DNA from: Vulcanisaeta sp. JCM 14467
GTDB lineage: Archaea > Thermoproteota > Thermoprotei > Thermoproteales > Thermocladiaceae
Direction: 5' to 3'
Length of the DNA stretch: 64,000 nucleotides
NCBI RefSeq assembly: GCF_001316245.1
Contig: NZ_BBDM01000007.1
Location: 1-64,000, forward strand
Positions within the stretch are counted from its first letter, which is position 1, and the number at the start of each line of letters is the position of its first letter. The notes beneath the pieces are model-generated. The model saw only the letters and a program-made list of their open reading frames with translations, ran no database searches and was not told where the DNA came from. Shown here piece by piece: positions 27,506 to 38,128 of the stretch. A program made the translations under genes and the position numbers.

Positions 27506-29745
27506 TCACCTATAGAGTACGTCCTCACCTGCAAGCTTCACCGTAAGCATGTCCCCAACCCTACCACTTAATGCCCTAAGGAGTTCCCTATTGCCAATAA
27601 TAGATTGTAATGAGTATATGCCCGCAGCACCGAGTAGTTGGGCTATCTCCCTCCTAATGCCCGTCAGAAACCTCATTAGCCTAAGCCTAAAGTCCTCAAT
27701 ACCCGTGTAACCATGCATCGCCCTCTCCACGAAGTCGCTGATTATCACGCGTCCGCGCCAAGGGCTATTAACTTAACAATGTCCCCACTGCTTCTGACGC
27801 TGGGCATGTCAATTATTATGTCGAAATCATCCCTAACACCCCTCCTCCTTAACTCCACGTCAAGCCTAACCAGGTGAGTCTCAGGGTAATCATCATTGAC
27901 CCCCAGTATGATGCCATTAACCCAATCATTACTCCTCAATAATGCACTAACCAAGTCACTAATCTCGCCAGCACTCGATACCCTTATGTACGTGGGTACA
28001 TCGAGGTCGGGCTTAGAAACCCCGAAATGCGTCACCACGAGCACGCCAAGCCCATCCACATACCTGTCCCACATCACCCTCACTAGGTGTTTCTCATCCA
28101 CTATGTCCAGCCCCTCGAGGTCTATCATTACCGAGTTTGCCCTAGCAATGAATTTAGCAGCCCTTATTAATGCGTCGTTCCAGGTCCTCGGTGGCTTAAT
28201 GATTACCGGCATTGATAGCCAAAGCCTACCCCTGGCCAGAGTCGTTGATACGTCTATGTCCTCCCTATATGGGTCTATGGCGGGCTTCGTCACCTGGGCA
28301 CCGTCAAATCTCAACCAATCAATTAACCTCTTTGGTGGCTCGACCTCGGGAGGCCCTGTGCTACCCATGCTGACTATGACAACGTCGCCAGTCCTCACGA
28401 GTTGCGTGGCGTATATTGAGTAATCGGGCGTCCAGACACTGCCCTGGACAGCGAGCTGGTCATTACCTGTCTCACACTCAACATCCTTAATGCCCAGCAC
28501 CCTTGCCGTGACCTCATCGATACAGCGGCCCTTGAGTAGGTCCCTCCTCCCAACGAGCTTCCTGACGTCATCAATGCCGAGGTGGTCGAGTATTAGCCTT
28601 AGCTCCTCCATGAAGGCGACGAGGAAGTTCCTGGAGGACCTCAGGGCGAAGTCATGATCCACAATCACTGATTCATCGGCTATCTTACTCGTTATCCCAG
28701 CTGGGCAGTTGCCCCTGTGGCATGTCCTAGCCATTGCGCAGCCCATGGAGATGAGCAAGGCCGTGCCTAGGGAGACTGCGTCGGCCCCGAGGGCCAGGAG
28801 CTTGGCGGCGTCGTCGGCCGTGGACACCCTGCCAGCCGCTATCAACGTGACCCTATCCCTAAGGCCCTCCTCCCTAAGCATCTTGTCGGCCGAGGCTATT
28901 GCCAACTCAATGGGTATGCCAATGTTGTCCCTAACCACGAGTGGTGTTGCCCCCGTGCCTGCGCCGTGGCCGTCAATTATTATCCCATCAGCCCCCATCC
29001 TGGCTATGCCGGTCACTATGTATGGTACGTAGTTCGTGGCCGCCACCTTAACGAAGACGGGCTTCCCAGTGGCCTCCTTCAGCGCATCAATCCTCTGCTT
29101 CAGGTCCTCGATGGAGTATATGTCGTGGTGGGGTGCCGGTGATAACGCATCAACGCCCACTGGTATCCTCCTGACCTGGGATATCACCTGGGTTACCTTC
29201 GAGCCCGGCAAATGCCCTCCAATGCCTGGCTTGGCGCCCTGCCCAATCTTAATGACCACGCCCATGCCAGCCATCAGGGTGTTTATGTCGACCCCAAACC
29301 TCGCCGAGGCCCACTGAACGAATATCCTCCTATGCCTAGCAACCTCGGGATGCAGTCCACCCTCGCCTGTGCCGCTTATGAGCATTAACTCATCAGCCAA
29401 CTCAGCCTCCACTATGTTCGGCACGCCGGCCAAAGCCCCAAAGGACATGTCGGCCAGGTATATCGGTGCAGAGACCTCGATACCGCCTATGTACGAGGTA
29501 AGGCTAGCCGCACCCTTCTCACTGCCTGAGAGCTTTATCTCGTTAATGCCGAAACCAACATTATCGAGGATCCTAAACCTCCTAACGCCTCTCCTAAATA
29601 TTCTAACGGGCTTACCATACCTAGCCATTTCCCTAATCTCATCAATAACCTCGCCATACCAGAAGTCACTCGTGGGTCCCTTAACCGTTGACCTAATGAA
29701 GTCCCTAATCACCTGCCTAGGCCTTATATTGATTACATATTTCAT
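27506..29745 (-). CDS. gltB: Glutamate synthase, FMN-binding synthase subunit (frame break near 27749)
   Basis: This is the central domain that makes glutamate from 2-oxoglutarate and ammonia. The FMN-barrel motifs KIGQGAKPGIGGHLPGSK, DGHGAGTGATPLVVRDN and the cluster cysteines in CHRGNCPAGI are clear. About 250 residues follow the core, which is longer than a minimal synthase domain. One missing C near 27749 (gacgcgtg for gacgccgtg) cuts off the last 80 residues (VIISDFVERAMHGYTG). A divergent promoter is not needed because the glutaminase gene lies upstream on the same strand. Confidence 0.92.
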
Positions 29746-29818
29746 TCGAGATATAATAGGTTAATTATTTATAAGCATTATCATTATCTATAGTATATAT
29801 TGTTCAATCATTAAGTTA

Positions 29819-31787
29819 TTACTCGGCTGTTACCACGGTATACTTAGAGCTAAGTAAATAATTAATTACTGAGTCACTTATATTGAATTCATGAGCAAAT
29901 CTACGTAGTATGGGTTCTAACTCCCTAACTTCATCCTCACTCAACTCCCTATACTCAACCCTATTCCTCCTAACATGCTCCGAGTGGTTAGTACGTTGAG
30001 CAGCTTATCAATCTCGTCTTGCCCCAGGCCCTCATCCCTAGCGGCTTCAAGGAGTTCCTTAAGCTCGGTGTTGGATATGGTTAAACCAACCCTGTTCTCG
30101 AGAACCTTACCTCTGATGTATATCCTGCCACCAACCATGCCACTGCCCACGTGCTTACCGACCAATTGGACATTACATTTATTTAATGAGTCAATGCCCA
30201 AGACCATTATTACACCGCCAGCCATGTACTCGCCCAGGTAATCATCAACCTACCGCCAATTATTAAGTACGGCCTCCTATCGCGGTACTCACGCATTTGT
30301 ATACCGACCCTATTGCCGGCGTTGCCTCTAACGAAGACCTCACCACCCTGTAATGCCTGGCCGAGCACATCCCTGGCATCGCCGTGTATCACCACCCTGC
30401 CTCCATGCATTGTGTCAGCCACATCATCCTGGGCATTACCGTAAACCACGAACTCAACACCATTGTTTAGGTTGGCCAGGGAGTTGCCTGGCGTGCCGTA
30501 TATCTCAACCCTAACGTCCCTGATCCCATGCCTCGGTAGGTTAACGCCTATGAACCTCTGACCCCTGACATTAATCACCCTAACAATCCTCTCCCCACTC
30601 AGTATCCTCCTTAGTATCTCTTCATTCAACTCCTTATAATCAAGGCCCTCAGCATTTATTACATCCTTACCGACATAAGTTGGGAAGGACCTATGCGGGA
30701 AGAAGACCTCAACCTCCTCCCTAGCCCTACCCCACGAAACAATGCCACGCCTAAACGAGGCGATGAAGTAACCACCTGGCTCCAGGTCCATACCCTGGCG
30801 TCTGGTGAAACTGCCCTGATAGCAGCCTCCTCACTTGCTACGTAGTAATAATTATCATCCATCCCAATAACCAGTGGCCTAAGCTTGAACCTATCGGCCA
30901 TGGCAATTAGGTAAACATCGCCGTTGTAGTATACACCCATGACTATTGCGAATGGGCCATCGAGCATCGCCCACCTAAACCGCCTAATTAACCGCAGCGA
31001 CTCGCCATCACCTGCGTACTTGGGGGATTCCCCAATCAATACCCTAACCGCATCCTCAATGCCAAGCCCATGTGCATGCAATAGGTAATTCATTAGGTAT
31101 GCCACGATCTCGCTGTCCGTGCCGACAAATGAGGCAAGACCGTAGCCGTGGTATAGGGCATTCACGTGACTTCCATAACTACTCAACTCACCGTTGTGGA
31201 CTATGGCTATGTCATTTACCGAGAATGGGTGCGACCAATAGGCAGGTAACCAGGTGAATTAGTTGGGAACCTGGTGTGGGCTATCCATAAATCGGCGCTG
31301 TACTTATCGACCTCGTACGTCGACGCTATATCGCCCGGGTAACCAACGCCCTTAAACACATTGACGTGCTCACCCCAGTAATAGACCCTGCCGTTCCTAT
31401 CCTCCCACAGTAGGTCATTGATTGAGTTAATGACCTCGGTGACCCTGGAATTAGGTGTATTATCATTTAGTACCCTGACTTCAAGGTCCACCATAGGCCC
31501 AAGCTTATTCCTAACCCTAACATCTACCTGCCCAAGGCCGTTATCTCTCATTAACGACTCAATAATATCCACGGCATCCTTCATGAAACCCTCCCTACGA
31601 AAACCCCATCCTAAGTCCCATGTTCATGATTAAGCAAGGCGAACCCCGAACCAAGCCCAGCACCCCTGTACCTAATTGTCTCCATGGCCTTAACAACCAG
31701 ATCACCACTTACCTTATCCGAATCATTACCACGTCTCATTACACCGAAGATTCCGCAGTCCGCCGGGTATTTAATGAGGGGTCTCAT
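29819..31787 (-). CDS. gltB: Glutamate synthase glutaminase and GXGXG domains in one gene (five breaks)
   Basis: The N-terminal nucleophile cysteine is in [12 protein letters not shown], followed by [10 protein letters not shown] and [10 protein letters not shown], a class II glutamine amidotransferase. The C-terminal half has the GXGXG repeats ([44 protein letters not shown]). Five missing bases near 31618, 31241, 30797, 30240 and 29977 split it; three are C in GCC/GCCC. Repaired length is exactly 658 codons. It supplies ammonia to the synthase subunit encoded just downstream. Confidence 0.88.
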
Positions 31788-31953
31788 GTATATTGTCAAT
31801 AAATAAACTTATGTAAAGAATATTTAAGCTTTATATTCCATAGACAATGATGTAAATAAGCCATTGCTTCTCCACGGGAAATTATATATTAAATATTACC
31901 GTAAGACCACAAACACCACATTCAATAAATTTCTATTTATTACGTAGTATTAA

Positions 31954-32959
31954 CTAAATTAATTTAATTATTGCCAAGGTAAAGGATTCCGTGGTATAAC
32001 TGCCGCCTAGGTCAGGCGTATGTATGCCCTGACTTAGGGCGTTGATAACGGCGTTATCAATGGCAATGCCCGCAGTCACATAGTTACTACTCCCAGTCTT
32101 CTCACCATACCACCTGAGCATCCATGCTGCGCTCAGTATCATCGCTGTTGGGTTTGCAATACCCTTACCAGCTATGTCAAAGCTGCGCCGTGTATTGGCT
32201 CGAATAATGCCTTCTCATCACCCATGTTTGCTGATGGCGCGAGCCCTATGCTGCCGGTTACGTAGGCCGCCAAATCACTTAGTATGTCGCCGTATAGGTT
32301 CGTGGTAACTATTACGTCGAATTCCTGGGGTCTCCTGACGAGGTCCATAACGGCAGCATCTATGTACATTTCATTAACAGTTACGCCTGGGTACTCCCTG
32401 GCGACAGCCTTAACCACGTCCCTGAATAGACCGTCAGATACCGTGAGTACGTTTGCCTTGTGGACTATCGTTACCCTCCCACGCCTTGACCTGGCCATGT
32501 TCAAGGCTACCCTGGCAATTCGCTCACTAGCCCTCCTGGTAATTACCCTAAGGGCTATTGCGGTGTCGCTATTTAGCATGTACTCAGCCCTGACATACAC
32601 GTCCTCGGTATTCTCACGGACGATTACGAGGTCCACGCCATCCCTAACAGCCTTAACCCCTGGGTAATTCCTGGCAGGCCTAATGTTCGCGTATAGGTCG
32701 AGACCCCTCCTCAACTTAACAACAACCTCACCCGCACTCTCACCCACGGGTCCCTTTAATATTGCGTCAGAGCCCTCTATAACCCGCCAATACCTGCCGG
32801 GCAACGCCTCGCCGTATTTCCTCAATGCATCATCCCAGCCTCGACATACTCGAACTCAATGTTCAGGCCGAACTTCGTGGCAGCTGCCTTAAGGACCTCT
32901 AGTGCCGCCCTCGTGACCTCAGGTCCTATTCCATCACCCTCAATTACGGCTACCCTCAT
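31954..32959 (-). CDS. leuB: Isopropylmalate/homoisocitrate dehydrogenase family (frame breaks)
   Basis: This is an NAD-dependent beta-decarboxylating dehydrogenase. [15 protein letters not shown] binds NAD and substrate. [29 protein letters not shown] and [10 protein letters not shown] carry the metal and substrate residues. Bases are missing near 32833 (G in gctgggat) and 32185 (C in gcagcttt). Repaired length is 1008 bases. Both leucine and lysine branches are encoded nearby, so it may serve isopropylmalate, homoisocitrate or both. Confidence 0.88.
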
Positions 32960-33052
32960 TGAGCATTAATTACATAGCCTATTTTTATGCATTAGCAGGG
33001 CTATAGAGGTTATAATAATGACTTAAATACTCCCTGCCAACCACCCTTATTA

Positions 33053-33369
33053 ATGGCACTACTCAAGTATGGGCTGGTGATTGGGAGAGACTTGGGGAGT
33101 TAATTTATAGGAAGCACCTACATGGGTCCAGGGTAACGGTTGCTCAATTCAAGTTATTAAAGGGCTCCGTGGTTAAGCCCCATGCGCATGTTCATGAGCA
33201 GGTATCCATAGTGGTTATGGGCAGGCTTAAGTTCGTTGTTGATAATGAAACCTACATAGCCGAGCCAGGCGATGTTGTCCATATACCACCCAATACCACA
33301 CACAGCGTTGAAGCCCTGGAGGACTCGCTTGTCATTGATGTATACTCGCCTGTCAGGATGATTGGTTAA
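33053..33369 (+). CDS. Small cupin-domain protein (frame break near 33073)
   Basis: A single cupin barrel: KPHAHVHEQVSIVVMGRLKF provides the metal-binding His pair and Glu, and EPGDVVHIPPNTTHSVEAL the second motif. One missing base near 33073 separates MALLKY from the rest; repaired length is 318 bases. A TATA box cttaaata at 33022-33029 lies about 27 bases before ATG 33053. Ligand or reaction is unknown. It is divergent from leuB. Confidence 0.8.
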
Positions 33370-33449
33370 GAGGTGAGGATAAATACTTAAGGGAGTGATA
33401 GTGTGACGCGATTTAATTAACGAATTAAAATTATACTACTAATAATAAG

Positions 33450-34625
33450 TCACTCAAAACCGCCACTGGTTATGACCTCCATAACTATGCGCCTAATATC
33501 CTCCTCGGAAACCCTAACGCCAATATCGCCCAATTCCTTAATTTTCTTGAGGACTGCATTTACGATATCGTCACGTGGCTCAATGCCCATGTACCTGAGC
33601 ACATATACTATCGAGTGCTTACCACTGTGCTTCCCAACCACAATCCTCCTACTCATGCCCACGGTCCCTGGGTCAATGGCTCGTAAGTTATTGGGTTGGA
33701 CAGGACTCCATGCACGTGGATTCCCGACTCATGCGAGAAGGCGTTGGCTCCGACAATGGCCTTGTTAGGTGGCACGGGTATTCCGAAGAGCTTGGAGACC
33801 AGGTCCGAAACCTCCTTAATCCTCCCGAACCTAATACCCACATCATAATTAAGCAGGAACTTCACCGCAGCTGCAATCTCCTCAAGCGCCGCGTTACCCG
33901 CCCTCTCACCAACGCCATTTATCGTCCCATGAGCCTGATCCGCACCAGCCTCTATTGCGGCCACGCTGTTGGCCACAGCCATCCCAAAGTCGTCATGGCA
34001 ATGCACACTCAGTAGGTAGTTGCCCCTGACATTCTCCTTAACGAACTTCACCAGCCACGCCATCTTACTCGGCCACATGACACCGACGGTATCGGCTATG
34101 TCTAGCCTATCAGCACCGGCATTAACGATTTCCTGGAAGACCTTAACGAGGAAATCTGGGTCACTCCTGGTGGCGTCCTCGGCACTGAACTCCACAGTTA
34201 ACCCGTGGGATTTTGCGTAACTAACGGCATTCACGGCAGCGTCCAGGACTTCCTCCCTACTCATCCTTAGTTTATACTTCATGTGTATGTCCGAGGTGGC
34301 TATGAATATGTGAATGGCGTCGGCATCCGCATCAATGACCTTGTCAATGTCCTCCCTCCTTGTCCTGGCTAGGGCAATTACCTCGGAATTACTCACCTCC
34401 TTCGCAATGGCCTTAACAGCCTGAACTCACCATCACTGACCACTGGGAAGCCAGCCTCTATAGAGTCAACACCCAACTCCTCGAGCTTCAACGCAATTAG
34501 CAACTTATCCTCAGGCTTGAGGCAACGCCAGGTGTTTGCTCACCATCCCTAAGTGTGGTATCTAATAACCTTACGTACCTCCTACCCGAGACCCCAACTA
34601 CGTCTCCCTGAGCAATCTAACCCAC
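33450..34625 (-). CDS. leuA: 2-Isopropylmalate synthase (frame breaks)
   Basis: DRE-TIM synthase: [17 protein letters not shown] carries the metal and catalytic residues, [16 protein letters not shown] the His-x-His pair, [18 protein letters not shown] the conserved loop, and [16 protein letters not shown] the later His motif. Missing bases near 34521 (gcctc), 34420 (cagcctga) and 33671 (cccaggg) split it. GTG 34625 sits about 26 bases after a TATA box but the third codon is TAG, so the true start is uncertain. Only a short C-terminal part follows the barrel, hence the regulatory domain is reduced. Confidence 0.85.
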
Positions 34626-34858
34626 CGTACTTTTGGGAAAAATACTTTATTTAAGTATTTCCCTAGGATATAAAGCATCCGTAAATCAATGAGCATCCAC
34701 ATTATACTAGTTATATGGCGGAAAAACTTAAATATTTTATAAATTGACCTATATCTGATGAGGTGCTTTATTCTTTACGTATGATGGGGACAAAAATGGC
34801 ATGTTGAACCCGCGGTTAAATGAGACTGTGGCGAGGTCTGAGGTGATTACGTTGGGTG

Positions 34859-36593
34859 ATGGTAATGCCTAGGGCTGTTGATTTGCTAGTTAGGGAGATG
34901 GAGGGCATGGGTGTTAGGGAGGTCTTTGGGATTATTGGTGGGCAGATAATGCCGTTCTTCGATGCGTTATATAATTCTAATATTAAGGTTTATATGTTTA
35001 GGCACGAGCAGGGCGCAATACATGCGGCTGACGCCTATGGCCGTGTAATGAAAAGACCCATGACCGTTGTCGTCACCTCAGGCCCTGGCGCCACTAATTT
35101 GCTGACTGGGCTTGCGAATGCGATGATGGACTCATCACCATTGATTGCAATAACGGGTCAAGTTCCAACCATGTTCTTCGGTAGGGATGCGTTTCAGGAG
35201 ACTGACATAGTGGGTGCAACTATGCCGGTGACTAAGCATACATTCATGGTTAGGAAACCGGAGGATCTAATACCTGCCTACAAGGCTGCCCATGAGATAG
35301 CCGTGGATGGTAGGCCTGGCCCGTGCTCATAGACCTGCCTAGGGATGTGCAGTTAATGGATGTTGACCCATCAATAGTTAGTAAGAGGACCATTAGGATA
35401 GCCAGGAAGCCAGTACCAGAGCCCGACCCATCAATGGTTGCCTACGCACTTAAGCTGCTCCTAAATGCCGAGAGACCCGTGATGCTTATTGGCGGCGGTG
35501 TCTGTTGGAGTGGTGCCACGAATGAGGTATTAACCCTGGCCGAGTTGATCGGCATGCCCATAGTCACGACACTCCCAGGCAAGAATTGTGTGCCGAGTAA
35601 TCACCCACTGGTAATGGGCCATCGGGAATGCACGGTAGGCTTGAGGCTGATGCGGCGATTATAAATGCGGACGTAATACTCGCCGTGGGGACGAGGTTCA
35701 GTGATAGGACTGTGGGCAACTTCAACGAGTTTAGGAGGGGTAGGAGGGTGATTCACATAGACATTGATAGGAGTGAGATTGGTAAGAACGTTAAGCCTGA
35801 GGTGGGCATTGTCGGTGATGCTAAGGTCGTGTTATCAATGATGATTAAGCTCGTGCCCAAGGCATTGGAGAGGAGGCATGAGGCGTTCATTAGGTGGTTG
35901 AGGAGTATCAAGGAGAGTTATGAGGAGTATAGGAGGAGGGTTGACATCAATGGGTTTGCGCCATGGAAGGTGCTGAAGGTGCTTAGGGAGGTCATGCCGC
36001 CACACTCAATAACCACCACGGGCGTTGGTAGTCATCAAATGTGGTGTGAACTGCATTGGGACGTTTACGTACCCGGCACATTCATAACCAGCGCTGGCCT
36101 GGGCACGATGGGCTTTGGCCTACCTGCAGCCTTAGGCGCTAAGATCGCTAGGCCCGATGTGCCTGTCCTGGACATTGATGGTGATGGTTCATTCCAAATG
36201 ACAATGCAAAACCTAGCCCTAGTCCGTGAGTATAACCTACCCGTTATAGTGGCTATATTCGACAACTCCACACTAATGCTCGTTAGGCATTGGCAGGTGA
36301 TGCTGTATAGCAGGAGGATAATTGCCGTGGACTTCGGCGTGAACCCCGACTTCATGAAGATAGCTGAGGCCTATGGAATAGAGGGTGTTAGGCCGAGTAA
36401 CTATGATGAGTTGAGGAGTGCCATTGCCAGGGCTATTAGGAATAATGAGGCGTTGATCGTGGATATAACTATTGATAAGGAGAGAGACTTCGTACTACCC
36501 TTCGTGCCGTCAGGTAAGTGGCTTGAGGAGGTAATACTACCCGAGGGCTTTAAGGTTGACCTGAGGTATCCGGGTGATGGTTATGGAGGGTGA
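34859..36593 (+). CDS. ilvB: Acetolactate synthase large subunit (frame breaks)
   Basis: This TPP enzyme makes acetolactate and acetohydroxybutyrate. The catalytic Glu is in FRHEQGAIHAADAYGR. TPP and magnesium bind at DIDGDGSFQMTMQNL. Missing C near 35321 (ggcccgtg) and 35619 (gggccatc, which should read MGPSGMHGR) splits the gene into three frames. Repaired, it is one gene of usual length. It is followed by ilvN and ilvC with overlapping ends, forming an operon. Confidence 0.92.
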
Positions 36594-36864
36594 TTACTCG
36601 ATAGAAGTTGTGATGAGTAATGAGGTTAACCCGCTGGACGCGGTGGTTAGGGCTATGAACATTATTAGGAGGGGTAAGGTGACTGTTAAGCACATCATAA
36701 TTGACATGAACGATTCGGTGATCAAGGCCTTGATCAGGGTTAGGGGTGAGGAGGATGAGGTTAGGTGGGTTTGTAATAAGCTTGATAAACTCTACGATAT
36801 AGTAAATGTTAAATATATGCCGGAAGAAGTACACGTGAATAAGGTGGTGATTAGTAATGGCTAG
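36577..36864 (+). CDS. ilvN: Acetolactate synthase small (ACT) subunit
   Basis: A single ACT domain (MEGDYSIEVVMSNEVNPLDAV, then VKHIIIDMNDSVIKALIRV) binds valine-type effectors. At about 95 residues it is the short archaeal form. It overlaps ilvB by 17 bases and ilvC by 8, so the three genes are coupled. Its frame is intact. Confidence 0.85.
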   Translation: MVMEGDYSIEVVMSNEVNPLDAVVRAMNIIRRGKVTVKHIIIDMNDSVIKALIRVRGEEDEVRWVCNKLDKLYDIVNVKYMPEEVHVNKVVISNG

Positions 36865-37840
36865 GATATACAAAGACAATGATGCGGACCTATCGGTAAT
36901 TAAGGGTAAGGTGGTTGCGGTACTGGGCTATGGGATTCAGGGCAGGGCGTGGGCCCTTAACATGAGGGATAGTGGCGTTAAGGTAATAGTTGGTGTGAGG
37001 CCGGGTAAGAGCTTTGACCTGGCTAGGCAGGAGGGCTTTGAGGTATACTCCGTGGGCGATGCCGTTAAGAGGGCCGACATAATAGCCGTATTACTCCCCG
37101 ACATGGTTCAGCCAAGTGTTTGGGAGAGCGAGATAGCGCCTAACCTTAGGCGTGGGATGACCGTGGTCTTTGCCCACGGCTTCAATATTAGGTTCGGCCT
37201 AATTAAGCCTCCGAGCGATGTGGACGTGGTCTTAATAGCACCCAAGGCGCCTGGTAAAGCCGTTAGGGATGAGTTCGTGAGGGGTTGGGGAGTGCCGGCG
37301 CTGGTGGCTGTTCACCAGGATTTCACGGGCAGTGCCCTAAGGACCGCGTTGGCCATTGCCAAGGCCAATGGATTCACTAGGGTGGGTGTCATAGAGACGA
37401 CATTCGCCGAGGAGACCGAGACAGACCTAATAGGTGAGCAGAACGTGCTCGTAGGCGGATTACTGCAGTTGCTTAGGTACGGCTTTGAGGTTATGGTGGA
37501 GCTTGGTTACCAACCCGAGGTTGCTTACTTCGAGGCTATCAATGAGGCTAAATTAATCATGGACCTAATATGGGAAAGGGGCCTAACCGGTATGCTGCTT
37601 GGTGTTAGTGAGACGGCTAGGTACGGAGGATTGACCGTGGGTCCCTACGTGATTAATGAGGACGTTAAGAGGAGGATGAAGGAAGCTGCTGAGAGGGTTA
37701 GGAGAGGTGAGTTCGCTAAGGAGTGGGTTGCCGAATACCAGAGGGGTGCGCCGAGGCTTAGGGAGCTGCTTGAGCAGGTTAGGGAGAGCCAGGTTGAGAA
37801 GGTTGGTGAATTCCTAAGGCAGCTTATGAGGAGTAAGTAG
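36857..37840 (+). CDS. ilvC: Ketol-acid reductoisomerase
   Basis: It isomerises and reduces acetohydroxyacids. The dinucleotide motif is VVAVLGYGIQGRAWALNMRD with VGVRPGKS as the coenzyme loop. LIAPKAPGKAVRDEF and TFAEETETDLIGEQ carry the magnesium-binding acids. At 327 residues it is the single-knot class I form. The frame is intact. Confidence 0.95.
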   Translation: MARIYKDNDADLSVIKGKVVAVLGYGIQGRAWALNMRDSGVKVIVGVRPGKSFDLARQEGFEVYSVGDAVKRADIIAVLLPDMVQPSVWESEIAPNLRRGMTVVFAHGFNIRFGLIKPPSDVDVVLIAPKAPGKAVRDEFVRGWGVPALVAVHQDFTGSALRTALAIAKANGFTRVGVIETTFAEETETDLIGEQNVLVGGLLQLLRYGFEVMVELGYQPEVAYFEAINEAKLIMDLIWERGLTGMLLGVSETARYGGLTVGPYVINEDVKRRMKEAAERVRRGEFAKEWVAEYQRGAPRLRELLEQVRESQVEKVGEFLRQLMRSK

Positions 37841-38128
37841 TAACGTGATCCGAGCATAGTTAATATAAGCCTTCATATATAAAATTGATATAAATAAGCA
37901 ATAAGTAAAAAGATTATAATTAGTAAATAGAATAAGTATTAATTCTCACTGTGTAGTCTATATGGGTATACCTATATTAAGGCTCTATTTTACTGGGCGA
38001 TTATAATTATAAATTATGATTATGCTTTATGAATAATTTTTAATAATTTAGAGATTAGTCTACTGGCTTATTAATCATTTATTATTGACTTAGGCAAAAT
38101 TTTTAATTCACGACGCAACTCATTAGTC
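37841..38128 (+). promoter_or_regulatory. AT-rich intergenic region with hdrA promoter
   Basis: No gene is visible in these 288 very AT-rich bases. A TATA-like tttttaatt at 38099-38107 is about 27 bases before GTG 38129, consistent with a leaderless hdrA transcript. Confidence 0.5.

Noticed and set aside
28709-29764. Long ORFs on the plus strand opposite the glutamate synthase gene
   Set aside because: They are antisense shadows of a strongly conserved minus-strand gene with no recognisable domains.
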